Origin: Lysobacter_F sp035645555
GTDB taxonomy: Bacteria; Pseudomonadota; Gammaproteobacteria; Xanthomonadales; Xanthomonadaceae
NCBI GenBank assembly: GCA_035645555.1
Contig: DASQMI010000068.1
Coordinates: forward strand, 1-64,000
Reading direction: 5' to 3'
Length of the DNA: 64,000 nt
A program made the translations under genes and the position numbers. Positions 47,036-54,604 of this stretch are shown piece after piece. Under the pieces are notes generated by a model. That model worked only from the letters and a program-made list of their open reading frames with translations, was not told the origin of the DNA and searched no databases. How positions within the stretch are numbered: position 1 is the first letter of the stretch; the number at the start of each line of letters is the position of its first letter.

Positions 47036-47269
47036 TCAGCGGTTGCTGCCGCCGCGGCCGCCACCGCCGCCGCTGCCGCCGCCGCGGTTGCCGCCGCCGC
47101 TGGCCTCACCGCCCTTGCGGCCGATCTCGGCCATGTGCTCGCGGTCCTGGCTGACGGCCTGGCCGCCCTTGCTGGCGATCTTGCGCTGCTTGTCGTCGTC
47201 CATGTTCTGGAAACCGCCGCCCTGGTTGCCGCGGTTGTTGTTGTTGCCACCTTGGTTCTTGCTTGCCAT
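47036..47269 (-). CDS. KGG-motif general stress protein (YciG-like)
   Basis: The 77-residue protein has two KGG motifs (KIASKGGQAVSQDREHMAEI and GRKGGEASGG), the pattern of the bacterial con-10/YciG stress family, and a glycine/arginine-rich tail. It is hydrophilic and probably disordered. Such proteins are often induced by starvation, desiccation or RpoS. It is monocistronic between divergent lpxH and the rfb operon. Confidence 0.85.
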   Translation of the reverse strand: MASKNQGGNNNNRGNQGGGFQNMDDDKQRKIASKGGQAVSQDREHMAEIGRKGGEASGGGNRGGGSGGGGGRGGSNR

Positions 47270-47539
47270 GGTCGTGCTCTCCGTGGGGAAGTGCGCCCGC
47301 AGGCGCGGATCGACAGTGAGCGCGAAGCCTGTGTCCCGCGCAGCGGCCAGCGGCCACCTGCCGAACCCTCCATCGACCGCCCCGCTCGCCGGCGCGACTT
47401 CGGTGGATGAGGCGACACGGAATCTAGCGACCGTGTCGTGATGCAAGCGGCCAGACAGCGGCAAGGGCAGTTGAAGACGCGAGCAGTTAAGCTGCGCGCG
47501 CATCCGAACGCGACAGTACGCCGCCGGGAGCGCGCCGCT

Positions 47540-47545
47540 TAGAAT
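47540..47545 (+). promoter_or_regulatory. -10-like TAGAAT just ahead of lpxH
   Basis: TAGAAT ends 6 bases before the lpxH ATG, so a transcript from it would begin at or near the A of the start codon, giving a leaderless or very short leader. No -35 match is seen. Confidence 0.35.
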
Positions 47546-47551
47546 CGCCGG

Positions 47552-48283
47552 ATGCCGACGCTCTTCGTCTCCGACCTCCATCTCGACGCCGAACGCCCGG
47601 CGACCACCGCGCTGTTCGTGCGTTTCCTGCGCGAGGAGGCGCGTGCGGCCGACGCGCTGTACATCCTCGGCGACCTGTTCGAGGCGTGGGTGGGTGACGA
47701 CGATCCGTCCGAAACCGGTGCCATCGTGGCCGCGGAGCTGCAGGCGCTGCGCGCCCACGGCGTGCCGACCGCATTCATCCGTGGTAACCGCGACTTCCTG
47801 CTCGGCGCGGACTACGCGCGCCGTGCGGGCGTGCGGATCCTTCCGGATCCGGCGGTGGTGGTGCTCGCCGGCCGTCCGACGCTGCTGATGCACGGCGACC
47901 TGCTGTGCACCGACGATGTTGCCTATCAGCAGTTCCGCACCCAGACGCGCGATCCCGAATGGCAGCGCCGGTTCCTGGCGCAGCCGCTGGCGGCGCGGCT
48001 CGCCTTCGCCCAACAGGCGCGCGCGCGCAGCCAGGCCGCGCAAGGCGAGCTGAAGGCGAAGGGGATGCTGGAGACGATCACCGACGTGGCACCGGCGACG
48101 GTGGAGGAGACGCTGCGGCGCTACGGCATCGACATGCTGATCCACGGCCACACCCACCGGCCGGCGACGCACGCGCTGGCGGTGGACGGTCGCCCATGCC
48201 GCCGCATCGTGCTCGGCGACTGGTACGAACAGGGCTCGGTGCTGCGCGTGGATGGCGGTCGCTTCGAGCTCGCGGCGCTGTAG
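47552..48283 (+). CDS. lpxH: UDP-2,3-diacylglucosamine diphosphatase
   Basis: The 243-residue metallophosphoesterase hydrolyses UDP-2,3-diacylglucosamine to lipid X in lipid A synthesis. Metal-binding motifs are TLFVSDLHLDAERP, ILGDLFEAWVGDDD, FIRGNRDF, LMHGDLLC and HGHTHRPATH. The length matches E. coli LpxH. It converges with the DUF455 gene 9 bases away. Whether it is the only lipid A gene nearby cannot be seen beyond the window; none other is present here. Confidence 0.95.
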   Translation: MPTLFVSDLHLDAERPATTALFVRFLREEARAADALYILGDLFEAWVGDDDPSETGAIVAAELQALRAHGVPTAFIRGNRDFLLGADYARRAGVRILPDPAVVVLAGRPTLLMHGDLLCTDDVAYQQFRTQTRDPEWQRRFLAQPLAARLAFAQQARARSQAAQGELKAKGMLETITDVAPATVEETLRRYGIDMLIHGHTHRPATHALAVDGRPCRRIVLGDWYEQGSVLRVDGGRFELAAL

Positions 48284-48292
48284 ACGTCGCGC

Positions 48293-49120
48293 TCAGAGCT
48301 CGGCGTGGGCCGCGAGCGCGGCGAGCTCCTCGGCGTCGAACCCGGCCTGCAGGCGGGCGTCGGTATTGAACGGGCCATACAGCACGCCGCGCGCGTACTC
48401 GCCGAGCAGGCGCCGGAACGTCTCGCGCGGGTCCAGCGCACGGCGCTCGCAGTGCCAGCGGAACCAGCGGCTGCCGGCGGCGACGTGCGCGACCTCTTCG
48501 CGCAGGATGATCTCGAGGATGTCGGCGGTGGCGTGGTCTTCCAGCGCGCGAAGCTTGTTGATCATGCCGGGCGTGACGTCCAGCCCGCGCGCTTCCAGCA
48601 CGCGCGGCACCAGCGCCATCCGCGCAAGGCCGTCGTGCGCGGTCTTCTCGGCCATTTCCCACAGCCCGTTGTGGGCGTCGAAGTCGCCGTAGTCGGAACC
48701 GAGCTGGCGCAGGCGCGCGCGCAACAGGGCGAAGTGGCGCGCCTCGTCGCGCGCGACCGCCACCCAGTCGGCATAGAACGCCGGCGGCATGCCGCGGAAC
48801 CGGTACACCGCGTCCCATGCCAGATCGATCGCGTTGAACTCGATATGGGCGATCGCATGTACGAACGCCGCCCTGCCTTCGCGCGTGCCGAGCCCGCGCT
48901 TGGGCACGTCGCGCGGCGGCACCAGCCGCGGTCGCGGCGGGCGACCGGGCGGGCCGATCGGCAGCGGTGGCGGGCCGGCCTCGTTGATCGCCAGTGCGCC
49001 GCGCTCGAACGCGTCGGCGGCCGCGAACGTGCGCTCGAGCTTGGCCTCCGGGGTGTCGGCCTGCAGGCAGCCCCGGGCCGCGTCGAACAGCGACGCGCTC
49101 ACCGGCTCAGTCAGCGCCAT
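48293..49120 (-). CDS. DUF455-family ferritin-like protein
   Basis: The 275-residue protein has the four-helix ferritin-like pattern with paired metal-ligand motifs: AHIEFNAIDLAWD, ARDEARHFALL, and ILREEVAHVAAG, matching DUF455. The middle is a proline-rich insert (GPPPLPIGPPGRPPRPRLVPP). The family is predicted diiron and of unknown function. It overlaps the RraB-like gene by 14 bases and closes the purF-linked block. Confidence 0.85.
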   Translation of the reverse strand: MALTEPVSASLFDAARGCLQADTPEAKLERTFAAADAFERGALAINEAGPPPLPIGPPGRPPRPRLVPPRDVPKRGLGTREGRAAFVHAIAHIEFNAIDLAWDAVYRFRGMPPAFYADWVAVARDEARHFALLRARLRQLGSDYGDFDAHNGLWEMAEKTAHDGLARMALVPRVLEARGLDVTPGMINKLRALEDHATADILEIILREEVAHVAAGSRWFRWHCERRALDPRETFRRLLGEYARGVLYGPFNTDARLQAGFDAEELAALAAHAEL

Positions 49121-49469
49121 CGGCGGGCGAGCAGCTCCAGCCGTCCGGATAGCCGCCGTGCGCGGCGGCGAGCGCGGCGAGCTGGCGCTCCAGTGCGGTG
49201 ATGGCGGCATGCTCGGCCGCCATGCGGCGCACCACCGTCACTTCCCAGATTCCCTCCTCGTCGCGCTCCGGCGCGTCCACCGTGAGGCCGTCCTGCGCAG
49301 CCTGCGCGGCGAACGCCGCGGCCTGCGCCTGCTCGGCGAACACGCAGTGGAACGCGATGTCGCGCGGCCGCGCGAGGTCGTCGCCGTCGTCGAGCATCTG
49401 CCGCAACACCTGGCCGGTGTCGTCGTCCGGGATCAGCTGCCTGCGCAGGTCGGCGAACGGGTTCGGCAT
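49107..49469 (-). CDS. RraB-family ribonuclease E inhibitor-like protein
   Basis: The 120-residue acidic protein has the RraB/YjgD-type layout: an opening helix (DDDTGQVLRQMLDDGDDL), RDIAFHCVFAEQAQAAAFAAQAAQ, and EGIWEVTVVRRMAAEHAAITALE. RraB binds RNase E and modulates RNA decay in E. coli; that activity here is inferred. It lies 5 bases after purF and overlaps the DUF455 start. Confidence 0.7.
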   Translation of the reverse strand: MPNPFADLRRQLIPDDDTGQVLRQMLDDGDDLARPRDIAFHCVFAEQAQAAAFAAQAAQDGLTVDAPERDEEGIWEVTVVRRMAAEHAAITALERQLAALAAAHGGYPDGWSCSPADGAD

Positions 49470-49474
49470 GGGAC

Positions 49475-50941
49475 TCAGGCGCGGCGCGCCTTCTTGGCCT
49501 CGTCCGAGCGCAGCTGGCGCAGGCGCTCGAAGTAGCCGGGCTCGACGCCGGTGACGTATTCGCCGTTGAAGCACGAGGAATCGAAGCGGGTGATCCGCTG
49601 CTTCGGCCCGGACACCGCCTGCTCGAGATCCTGCAGGTCCTGGTAGATCAGCCAGTCGCAGCCGAGCAGCTGCTGCACCTCCTCCTCGGTGCGATCGTGC
49701 GCGACCAGTTCCTCGGCCGAGGGCATGTCGATGCCGTAGATGTTGGGATAACGCACCGGCGGCGCCGCGGACGCCAGGTAGACCTTCCGCGCACCGGCGT
49801 CGCGCGCCATCTGCACGATCTGCTGCGACGTGGTGCCTCGCACGATCGAGTCGTCCACCAGCAGCACGACCCGGCCCTTGAACTCCAGCGGAATCGGGTT
49901 GAGCTTGCGCCGCACCGACTGGGTGCGCTTGCTCTGCCCCGGCATGATGAACGTGCGGCCGACGTAACGGTTCTTGATGAAGCCCTCGCGGTACTTCACC
50001 CCAAGCACGTTGGCGATTTCCAGCGCCGCATCGCGCGAGGTGTCCGGGATCGGTATCACGACGTCGATGTCGTGGTCCGGGCGCAGGCGCAGGATCTTCT
50101 CGCCGAGCTTCTGGCCCATGCGCATGCGCGCCTTGTGCACCGAGATCTCGTCCATCATCGAGTCGGGGCGGGCGAAGTACACGAACTCGAAGATGCACGG
50201 CGTGTGCCCCTGCGGCTCGACGCACTGGCGCGTGTGCAGTTCGCCGCGCGCGGTCACGACGATACCCTCGCCCGGCAGCACGTCGCGCACGCGCTCGAAG
50301 CCGAGCAGGTCGAGCGCGACCGACTCGGAGGCGACCGCGTACTCGTCCTGGCCGTTGTTGTCGCGCCGGCCGAGCACCAGCGGGCGGATGCCGTGCGGAT
50401 CGCGGAACGCAACGAGGCCGAGCCCGAGCACCATCGCCACCACCGCATAGCCGCCCATGCAGCGGCGATGCACGCCCTCGATGGCGCGGAACACCGACTC
50501 CGGGGTCAGCGCGCGCTGCACGTCGAGCTCGTGCGCGAACACGTTGAGCAGGACTTCGGAATCGGACTCGGTGTTGATGTTGCGCTTGTCCTGTTCGAAC
50601 ACCTCGCGCCGCAGCGCGTCGGTGTTGATCAGGTTGCCGTTGTGCGCGAGCGCGATGCCGTACGGCGAATTGACGTAGAACGGCTGCGCCTCGTCGGAGC
50701 CTTCGCTGCCGGCGGTCGGATAGCGGCAATGGGCGATGCCGACGCGGCCGCGCAGCAGCTGCATCGACGCTTCATCGAACACATCGCTGACCAGGCCGTT
50801 GCCCTTGTGCACGCGGATGCGCCCGCCATCGGCGGTGGCGATGCCCGCGGCGTCCTGCCCGCGGTGCTGGAGCACGGTCAGCCCGTCGTAGAGCTGTCCG
50901 GCGACTTCGTTATGACCGACGATTCCGATGATGCCGCACAT
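49475..50941 (-). CDS. purF: Amidophosphoribosyltransferase
   Basis: The 488-residue enzyme makes 5-phosphoribosylamine, the first step of purine synthesis. The N-terminal Cys nucleophile (MCGIIGIVGHN) starts an Ntn glutaminase domain; HRGQDAAGIATADGG and NGNLIN follow. The PRTase domain has VVLLVDDSIVRGTTSQQIV. The ATG at 50941 puts Cys at position 2, required for maturation. It lies 75 bases after cvpA in the folC-SPOR-cvpA-purF block. Confidence 0.97.
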   Translation of the reverse strand: MCGIIGIVGHNEVAGQLYDGLTVLQHRGQDAAGIATADGGRIRVHKGNGLVSDVFDEASMQLLRGRVGIAHCRYPTAGSEGSDEAQPFYVNSPYGIALAHNGNLINTDALRREVFEQDKRNINTESDSEVLLNVFAHELDVQRALTPESVFRAIEGVHRRCMGGYAVVAMVLGLGLVAFRDPHGIRPLVLGRRDNNGQDEYAVASESVALDLLGFERVRDVLPGEGIVVTARGELHTRQCVEPQGHTPCIFEFVYFARPDSMMDEISVHKARMRMGQKLGEKILRLRPDHDIDVVIPIPDTSRDAALEIANVLGVKYREGFIKNRYVGRTFIMPGQSKRTQSVRRKLNPIPLEFKGRVVLLVDDSIVRGTTSQQIVQMARDAGARKVYLASAAPPVRYPNIYGIDMPSAEELVAHDRTEEEVQQLLGCDWLIYQDLQDLEQAVSGPKQRITRFDSSCFNGEYVTGVEPGYFERLRQLRSDEAKKARRA

Positions 50942-51016
50942 GGCCTGATGTCTCGCTTGCATGCACGGCCGCGGCCGTGCGGGTCGATGCGGTCGTGCCG
51001 CATCGCGGGTCCGGGC

Positions 51017-51586
51017 TCAGCCGGGAACGCGTTCCATCGCGGGCGCCGGCAGGTCCGGCAACGGAGAAGGCGGCTCGACCGCGGCGGCGGCGCCGTCGCC
51101 GAGGTCGACGCGCTCGGCCACCCACTCCGGCAACCAGCCGCGCAGCCAGCGCGCTACCGGCTTGAAGATGGGGACGATTGCCGAGGATTGCCAGCTCGGC
51201 TCGCGCGGGATCGCGGTCAGACCAAGCAGCAGCACCACCACCGCACCCACCAGCATTCCGCGCGCGATGCCCAATCCGAAGCCCATCGCGCGGTCCACCA
51301 CCGTCAGACCGACCGCCTGCAGCAGCTTGCGCGCCACCCAGGCGATCAGCGCCACAACCACCAGCACGCCGACGAAACTCAGCGCGTAGCCCGCGAACAG
51401 CTGGCCAAGCGACGGATCGTGACCGCCCGACAGCAGAACCGCCACGGTCGCGCCGAACTGCAACGCCGCCCAGCCCGCCAGCAGCCAGCCGGCGATCGAC
51501 GCCACCACCCCGACGAAGCCGCGCATCGCGCCGAACAACGCGGACACGGCCACGATCACCAGCAGCGTCCAGTCGATCGCGCTCAT
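51017..51586 (-). CDS. cvpA: CvpA-family membrane protein
   Basis: The 189-residue protein has four to five membrane helices and the CvpA pattern (IDWTLLVIVAVSALFGAMRGFV, VDRAMGFGLGIARGMLVGAVVV). The C-terminus is cytoplasmic and proline-rich (EPPSPLPDLPAPAMERVPG). It is named for colicin V production but has an envelope role, and its position directly upstream of purF is conserved in proteobacteria. It starts 10 bases after the SPOR gene. Confidence 0.93.
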   Translation of the reverse strand: MSAIDWTLLVIVAVSALFGAMRGFVGVVASIAGWLLAGWAALQFGATVAVLLSGGHDPSLGQLFAGYALSFVGVLVVVALIAWVARKLLQAVGLTVVDRAMGFGLGIARGMLVGAVVVLLLGLTAIPREPSWQSSAIVPIFKPVARWLRGWLPEWVAERVDLGDGAAAAVEPPSPLPDLPAPAMERVPG

Positions 51587-51596
51587 CGTCGCGGCG

Positions 51597-52550
51597 CTAC
51601 GGATGGGGACGGACGATGCCGTCCACCCCGGCCTTGGCGGCGACGTCGGCTTTCAGCCGGTCGGCTTCGGCGCGGGTGGAGACCGGCCCGACGCGCACGC
51701 GGTTGAGCGTGCCGCGCTCGGTGCGAACGGTTTCGGTGAACGCGGTGAATCCGGCCGCGCGCAGGCGTTCGCGCATCCGCGCCGCTTCGGCGGCGTCGCC
51801 GAACGCGCCGACCTGCACGGCGAAGCCGACGTCGGCGGCGGCCGGCGCGGTCGTCGCCGGCTTCGGCGGCTGCGCCGGCGCGGGCTTGGGCTCCGGCTTG
51901 CGCTCCGGCTCCGGCTTGGTCGCGGCCGCCGCGGCGGCGCGCTCGGTGGGCTTGGCCGCCGGCGGATCCGACGGCGCCTTCACCGTTGCCGCCGCATCGG
52001 CGGAGGCGCGCGCGGCATCGGCATTGGCATCGAGTGCGATCACCTCGATCCTCACGTCGCTGCGCAGCGCCGCTGCGCGCACCCGCGCGGCCTCGGCGTC
52101 GGCCTGGGTCGCGAACGGTCCGATCCGCACACGGTGCAGCGCACGGCCGCTCGCGCTGGTGTACGGCTCGGCGTAACCCGGAAGCTGCGTCTGGCGCAGC
52201 GCGGCGACCACGCGCGCGGCGTCGTCCGCACTGGCGTAACTGCCGAAGCTCACCGCCCAGTCGCCGGCAGCGACTTCCGGCGCGCTGCCGGCGTCCACCG
52301 CCGGCAGCGCCTCGGGCTCGCGCTCGGCCGGCATCCCGAGCGCGCCGCCCTGCGGCGCCGCGGCCGGTTCCACCAGCGGCAGCTCGCGGGTCTCGAATTC
52401 GCCGTCCGCGGGCGCCTGCGGCGGCTGCAGCGGCACGTTGGCCACGCCGCTCTCCGGCGCGGGGCCCTTGATCAGCATCGGCAGGAAGATCACCGCGAGC
52501 GCCACCAGCACCACGGCGCCGATCAGTCGCTGTTTCAGGGCAGGGTCCAT
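51597..52550 (-). CDS. SPOR-domain membrane protein (DedD-like)
   Basis: The 317-residue protein has an N-terminal transmembrane helix (KQRLIGAVVLVALAVIFLPML), a long linker rich in Pro, Ala and Glu with a Lys/Pro-rich stretch, and two SPOR domains: one about residues 98-170 (DWAVSFGSYASADDAARVV) and a second at the C-terminus (VGFAVQVGAFGDAAEAAR). SPOR domains bind denuded septal peptidoglycan; DedD sits in the same place in E. coli (folC-dedD-cvpA-purF). The double SPOR form is noted. Confidence 0.88.
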   Translation of the reverse strand: MDPALKQRLIGAVVLVALAVIFLPMLIKGPAPESGVANVPLQPPQAPADGEFETRELPLVEPAAAPQGGALGMPAEREPEALPAVDAGSAPEVAAGDWAVSFGSYASADDAARVVAALRQTQLPGYAEPYTSASGRALHRVRIGPFATQADAEAARVRAAALRSDVRIEVIALDANADAARASADAAATVKAPSDPPAAKPTERAAAAAATKPEPERKPEPKPAPAQPPKPATTAPAAADVGFAVQVGAFGDAAEAARMRERLRAAGFTAFTETVRTERGTLNRVRVGPVSTRAEADRLKADVAAKAGVDGIVRPHP

Positions 52551-52582
52551 CGCGTCTCGCTGGCCGGGCGGAAGGCCGGCGA

Positions 52583-52588
52583 ATTATA
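52583..52588 (-). promoter_or_regulatory. -10-like TATAAT before the SPOR gene
   Basis: On the minus strand TATAAT lies 33 bases before the SPOR start, in the 98-base gap after folC, so the SPOR-cvpA-purF part may have its own promoter. No -35 match is visible. Confidence 0.4.
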
Positions 52589-52648
52589 CCCGCGCGTCCT
52601 GAGCCGCCCCTGTCGGCGGTCCGGAAACGCGCACGATGGCGTCGGCGT

Positions 52649-53917
52649 TCAGCCGCCGCGGCGTTCGAGCGCCTGCAATGCGGCCGCCGCGGTGAAGAAC
52701 GAGCCGAACACCAGCACGCGATCGCCGGGACGCGCCGCCGCGAGCGCGGCGTCGAGCGCCGAGCGCACGTCCGGGTACCGCCTGCCGAGCGCCGCGGCGC
52801 AGCCCTGCAGGCGCGCGGCGAACGCATCGGCGGGAAGCCCGCGCGGCGTGTCGGCGTCGAGCCCAGCCAGATGCCAGTGCGCGACCTCGCCTTCCAGCGC
52901 GCGCGCCACCCCCGCGAGATCCTTGTCGGCGAGCGCGGCGAACACCGCATGCGTGACGCCGGACGCCGGCTGCGCGCGCAGCCAGGCGGCCAGCGCCTGC
53001 GCCGCCTGCGGGTTGTGGCCGACATCGACGTACACCGCGATGCCGTCGCGCTCGAACGCCTGCAGCCGCCCCGGCACGCGCGCGGCCGCCACGCCGGCGG
53101 CGATCGCCTCGCGCTTCAGCGGCTGCCTCAGCGCGCGCAGCGCGGCGATCGCCACCGCGGCATTGCGCAGCTGCACCGGCGCGCGCAGTTGCGGCATCGG
53201 CAGATCGATGCGGAAACCGACCTCGCGCCAGCGCCAGCCCTGCGCGTCCAGCGGCTCGAAGAAGAAGTCGCAGCGCGCGCGCAGCGCCGAGGCGCCGATC
53301 GCGTAGGCATGGCGCAGCACGCTCGCCGGCGGGTCGTCGTCGCCCAGCACCAGCGGCTTCCACGGCCGCGCGATCCCGGCCTTCTCGAACCCGATGCTCT
53401 CGCGGTCGGGGCCTAGCCAGTCCTGGTGGTCGAGATCCACCGTGGTGATCACCGCGACGTCGGCATCGACGATGTTGGTCGCGTCCATCCGTCCGCCGAG
53501 CCCGACTTCGAGGATCGCGAGGTCCAAACCGGCTCCGGCGAACAGCCACAACGCGGCCAAGGTGCCGAACTCGAAGTAGGTCAGCGGGGTGTCGCCGCGC
53601 GCGCGCTCGACCGCTTCGAACGCGGCCACCAGTGCGGCATCGTCGGCTTCTGCGCCGTCGATGCGCACGCGCTCGTTGTAGCGCAGCAGGTGCGGCGAGG
53701 TGTAGGCGCCCACCCGCCAGCCGGCCGCGCGCGCGATCGCCTCGACGAACGCGACCGTCGAGCCCTTGCCGTTGGTGCCGCCGACGGTGATCACCTTGTT
53801 GGCGATGGGTCCTGGCTGCATGCGCTCGAACACCGCCCGCACGCGCTCCAGCCCCATGTCGATGGGCTTGGCGTGCTGGCGCTCGATGTAGGCGAGCCAG
53901 TCGGCGAGCGTGGTCAT
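52649..53917 (-). CDS. folC: Folylpolyglutamate synthase / dihydrofolate synthase
   Basis: The 422-residue enzyme adds glutamate to folates. It has the Mur-ligase-type ATP site VITVGGTNGKGSTVAFVEAI, LEVGLGGRMDATN, TTVDLDHQDWLG, and the C-terminal GHNPQAAQALA domain. The length matches E. coli FolC. It lies 45 bases after the histidine phosphatase gene and supports one-carbon supply alongside gcvP and serA. Confidence 0.96.
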   Translation of the reverse strand: MTTLADWLAYIERQHAKPIDMGLERVRAVFERMQPGPIANKVITVGGTNGKGSTVAFVEAIARAAGWRVGAYTSPHLLRYNERVRIDGAEADDAALVAAFEAVERARGDTPLTYFEFGTLAALWLFAGAGLDLAILEVGLGGRMDATNIVDADVAVITTVDLDHQDWLGPDRESIGFEKAGIARPWKPLVLGDDDPPASVLRHAYAIGASALRARCDFFFEPLDAQGWRWREVGFRIDLPMPQLRAPVQLRNAAVAIAALRALRQPLKREAIAAGVAAARVPGRLQAFERDGIAVYVDVGHNPQAAQALAAWLRAQPASGVTHAVFAALADKDLAGVARALEGEVAHWHLAGLDADTPRGLPADAFAARLQGCAAALGRRYPDVRSALDAALAAARPGDRVLVFGSFFTAAAALQALERRGG

Positions 53918-53962
53918 GCGCGCATTGTAGAAGCCGCCCGCGCGCCCGGCCCGCGGTCGCCG

Positions 53963-54604
53963 TTACAGCGCGCGATGCACCGCCTCGCCGAACAACGGCG
54001 TGTGATGGCTGCAGTCGTTCAGCCGCACCACCTCCAGGGTCTCGGCGCGGTCGCCTTCGAGCAGGTTCAGCGTGGTCGGCGCCTGGCGGAAGCTCCACAG
54101 CCGCGCCAGCGGCAGCCCCAGGATCCGGCACAGCAACACGCGGTTGACCGCATCGTGGGCGACCACCAGCAGGGTGTCGTCGGGACCGAGTCCGTCGCAG
54201 GCGCGCAGCAGCGCGGGCCACGCGCGCTCGAGCACGTGCTGCAGCGATTCGCCTTCCGGCATCAGCACCTCGTGCGGCGCCTCGCGCCAGGCCCGCATGC
54301 GCTCGGGGTCGCGCTCGCGGATCTCGCTGGCGAGCAGGCCTTCCCAGGTGCCGTGCGCGATCTCCATCAGGCCCGGATCGAGCGTGAGCGGCAGGTCGCG
54401 CGCACCAAGCGCGAGCTCCGCGGTCTGTCGTGCGCGCGACAGCGGCGAGCAGACCGCGCGCGTGACCGGCACGCCGCGCAGCCGCTCGCCCAATGCCTGC
54501 GCCTGGCGCAAGCCGATCTCCGACAGCGGGATGTCCTCCTGCCCCTGGTAGCGGCCTTCCGCATTCCAGGCCGTCTCGCCATGGCGGGCCAGCAGCACGC
54601 GCAT
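53963..54604 (-). CDS. Histidine phosphatase (phosphoglycerate mutase-like), serA-coupled
   Basis: The 213-residue protein has the RHG motif LARHGETAWNAEGRYQG, PLSEIGLRQAQALGERL, SPLSRARQTAEL, the glutamate site EIAHGTWEG, and the C-terminal VVAHDAVNRVLLC, i.e. the two-histidine catalytic set of this superfamily. Its start overlaps the serA stop by one base (TGATG), so it is translationally coupled to serA. It could be a metal-independent phosphoserine phosphatase, a cobalamin-pathway phosphatase (CobC), or a generic sugar-phosphate phosphatase; context favours the first only as an inference. Confidence 0.85.
   Translation of the reverse strand: MRVLLARHGETAWNAEGRYQGQEDIPLSEIGLRQAQALGERLRGVPVTRAVCSPLSRARQTAELALGARDLPLTLDPGLMEIAHGTWEGLLASEIRERDPERMRAWREAPHEVLMPEGESLQHVLERAWPALLRACDGLGPDDTLLVVAHDAVNRVLLCRILGLPLARLWSFRQAPTTLNLLEGDRAETLEVVRLNDCSHHTPLFGEAVHRAL

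Noticed and set aside
47036..47110. Glycine codon run in the KGG gene as a simple repeat
   Set aside because: It is a normal glycine-rich tail of the KGG stress protein, in frame.
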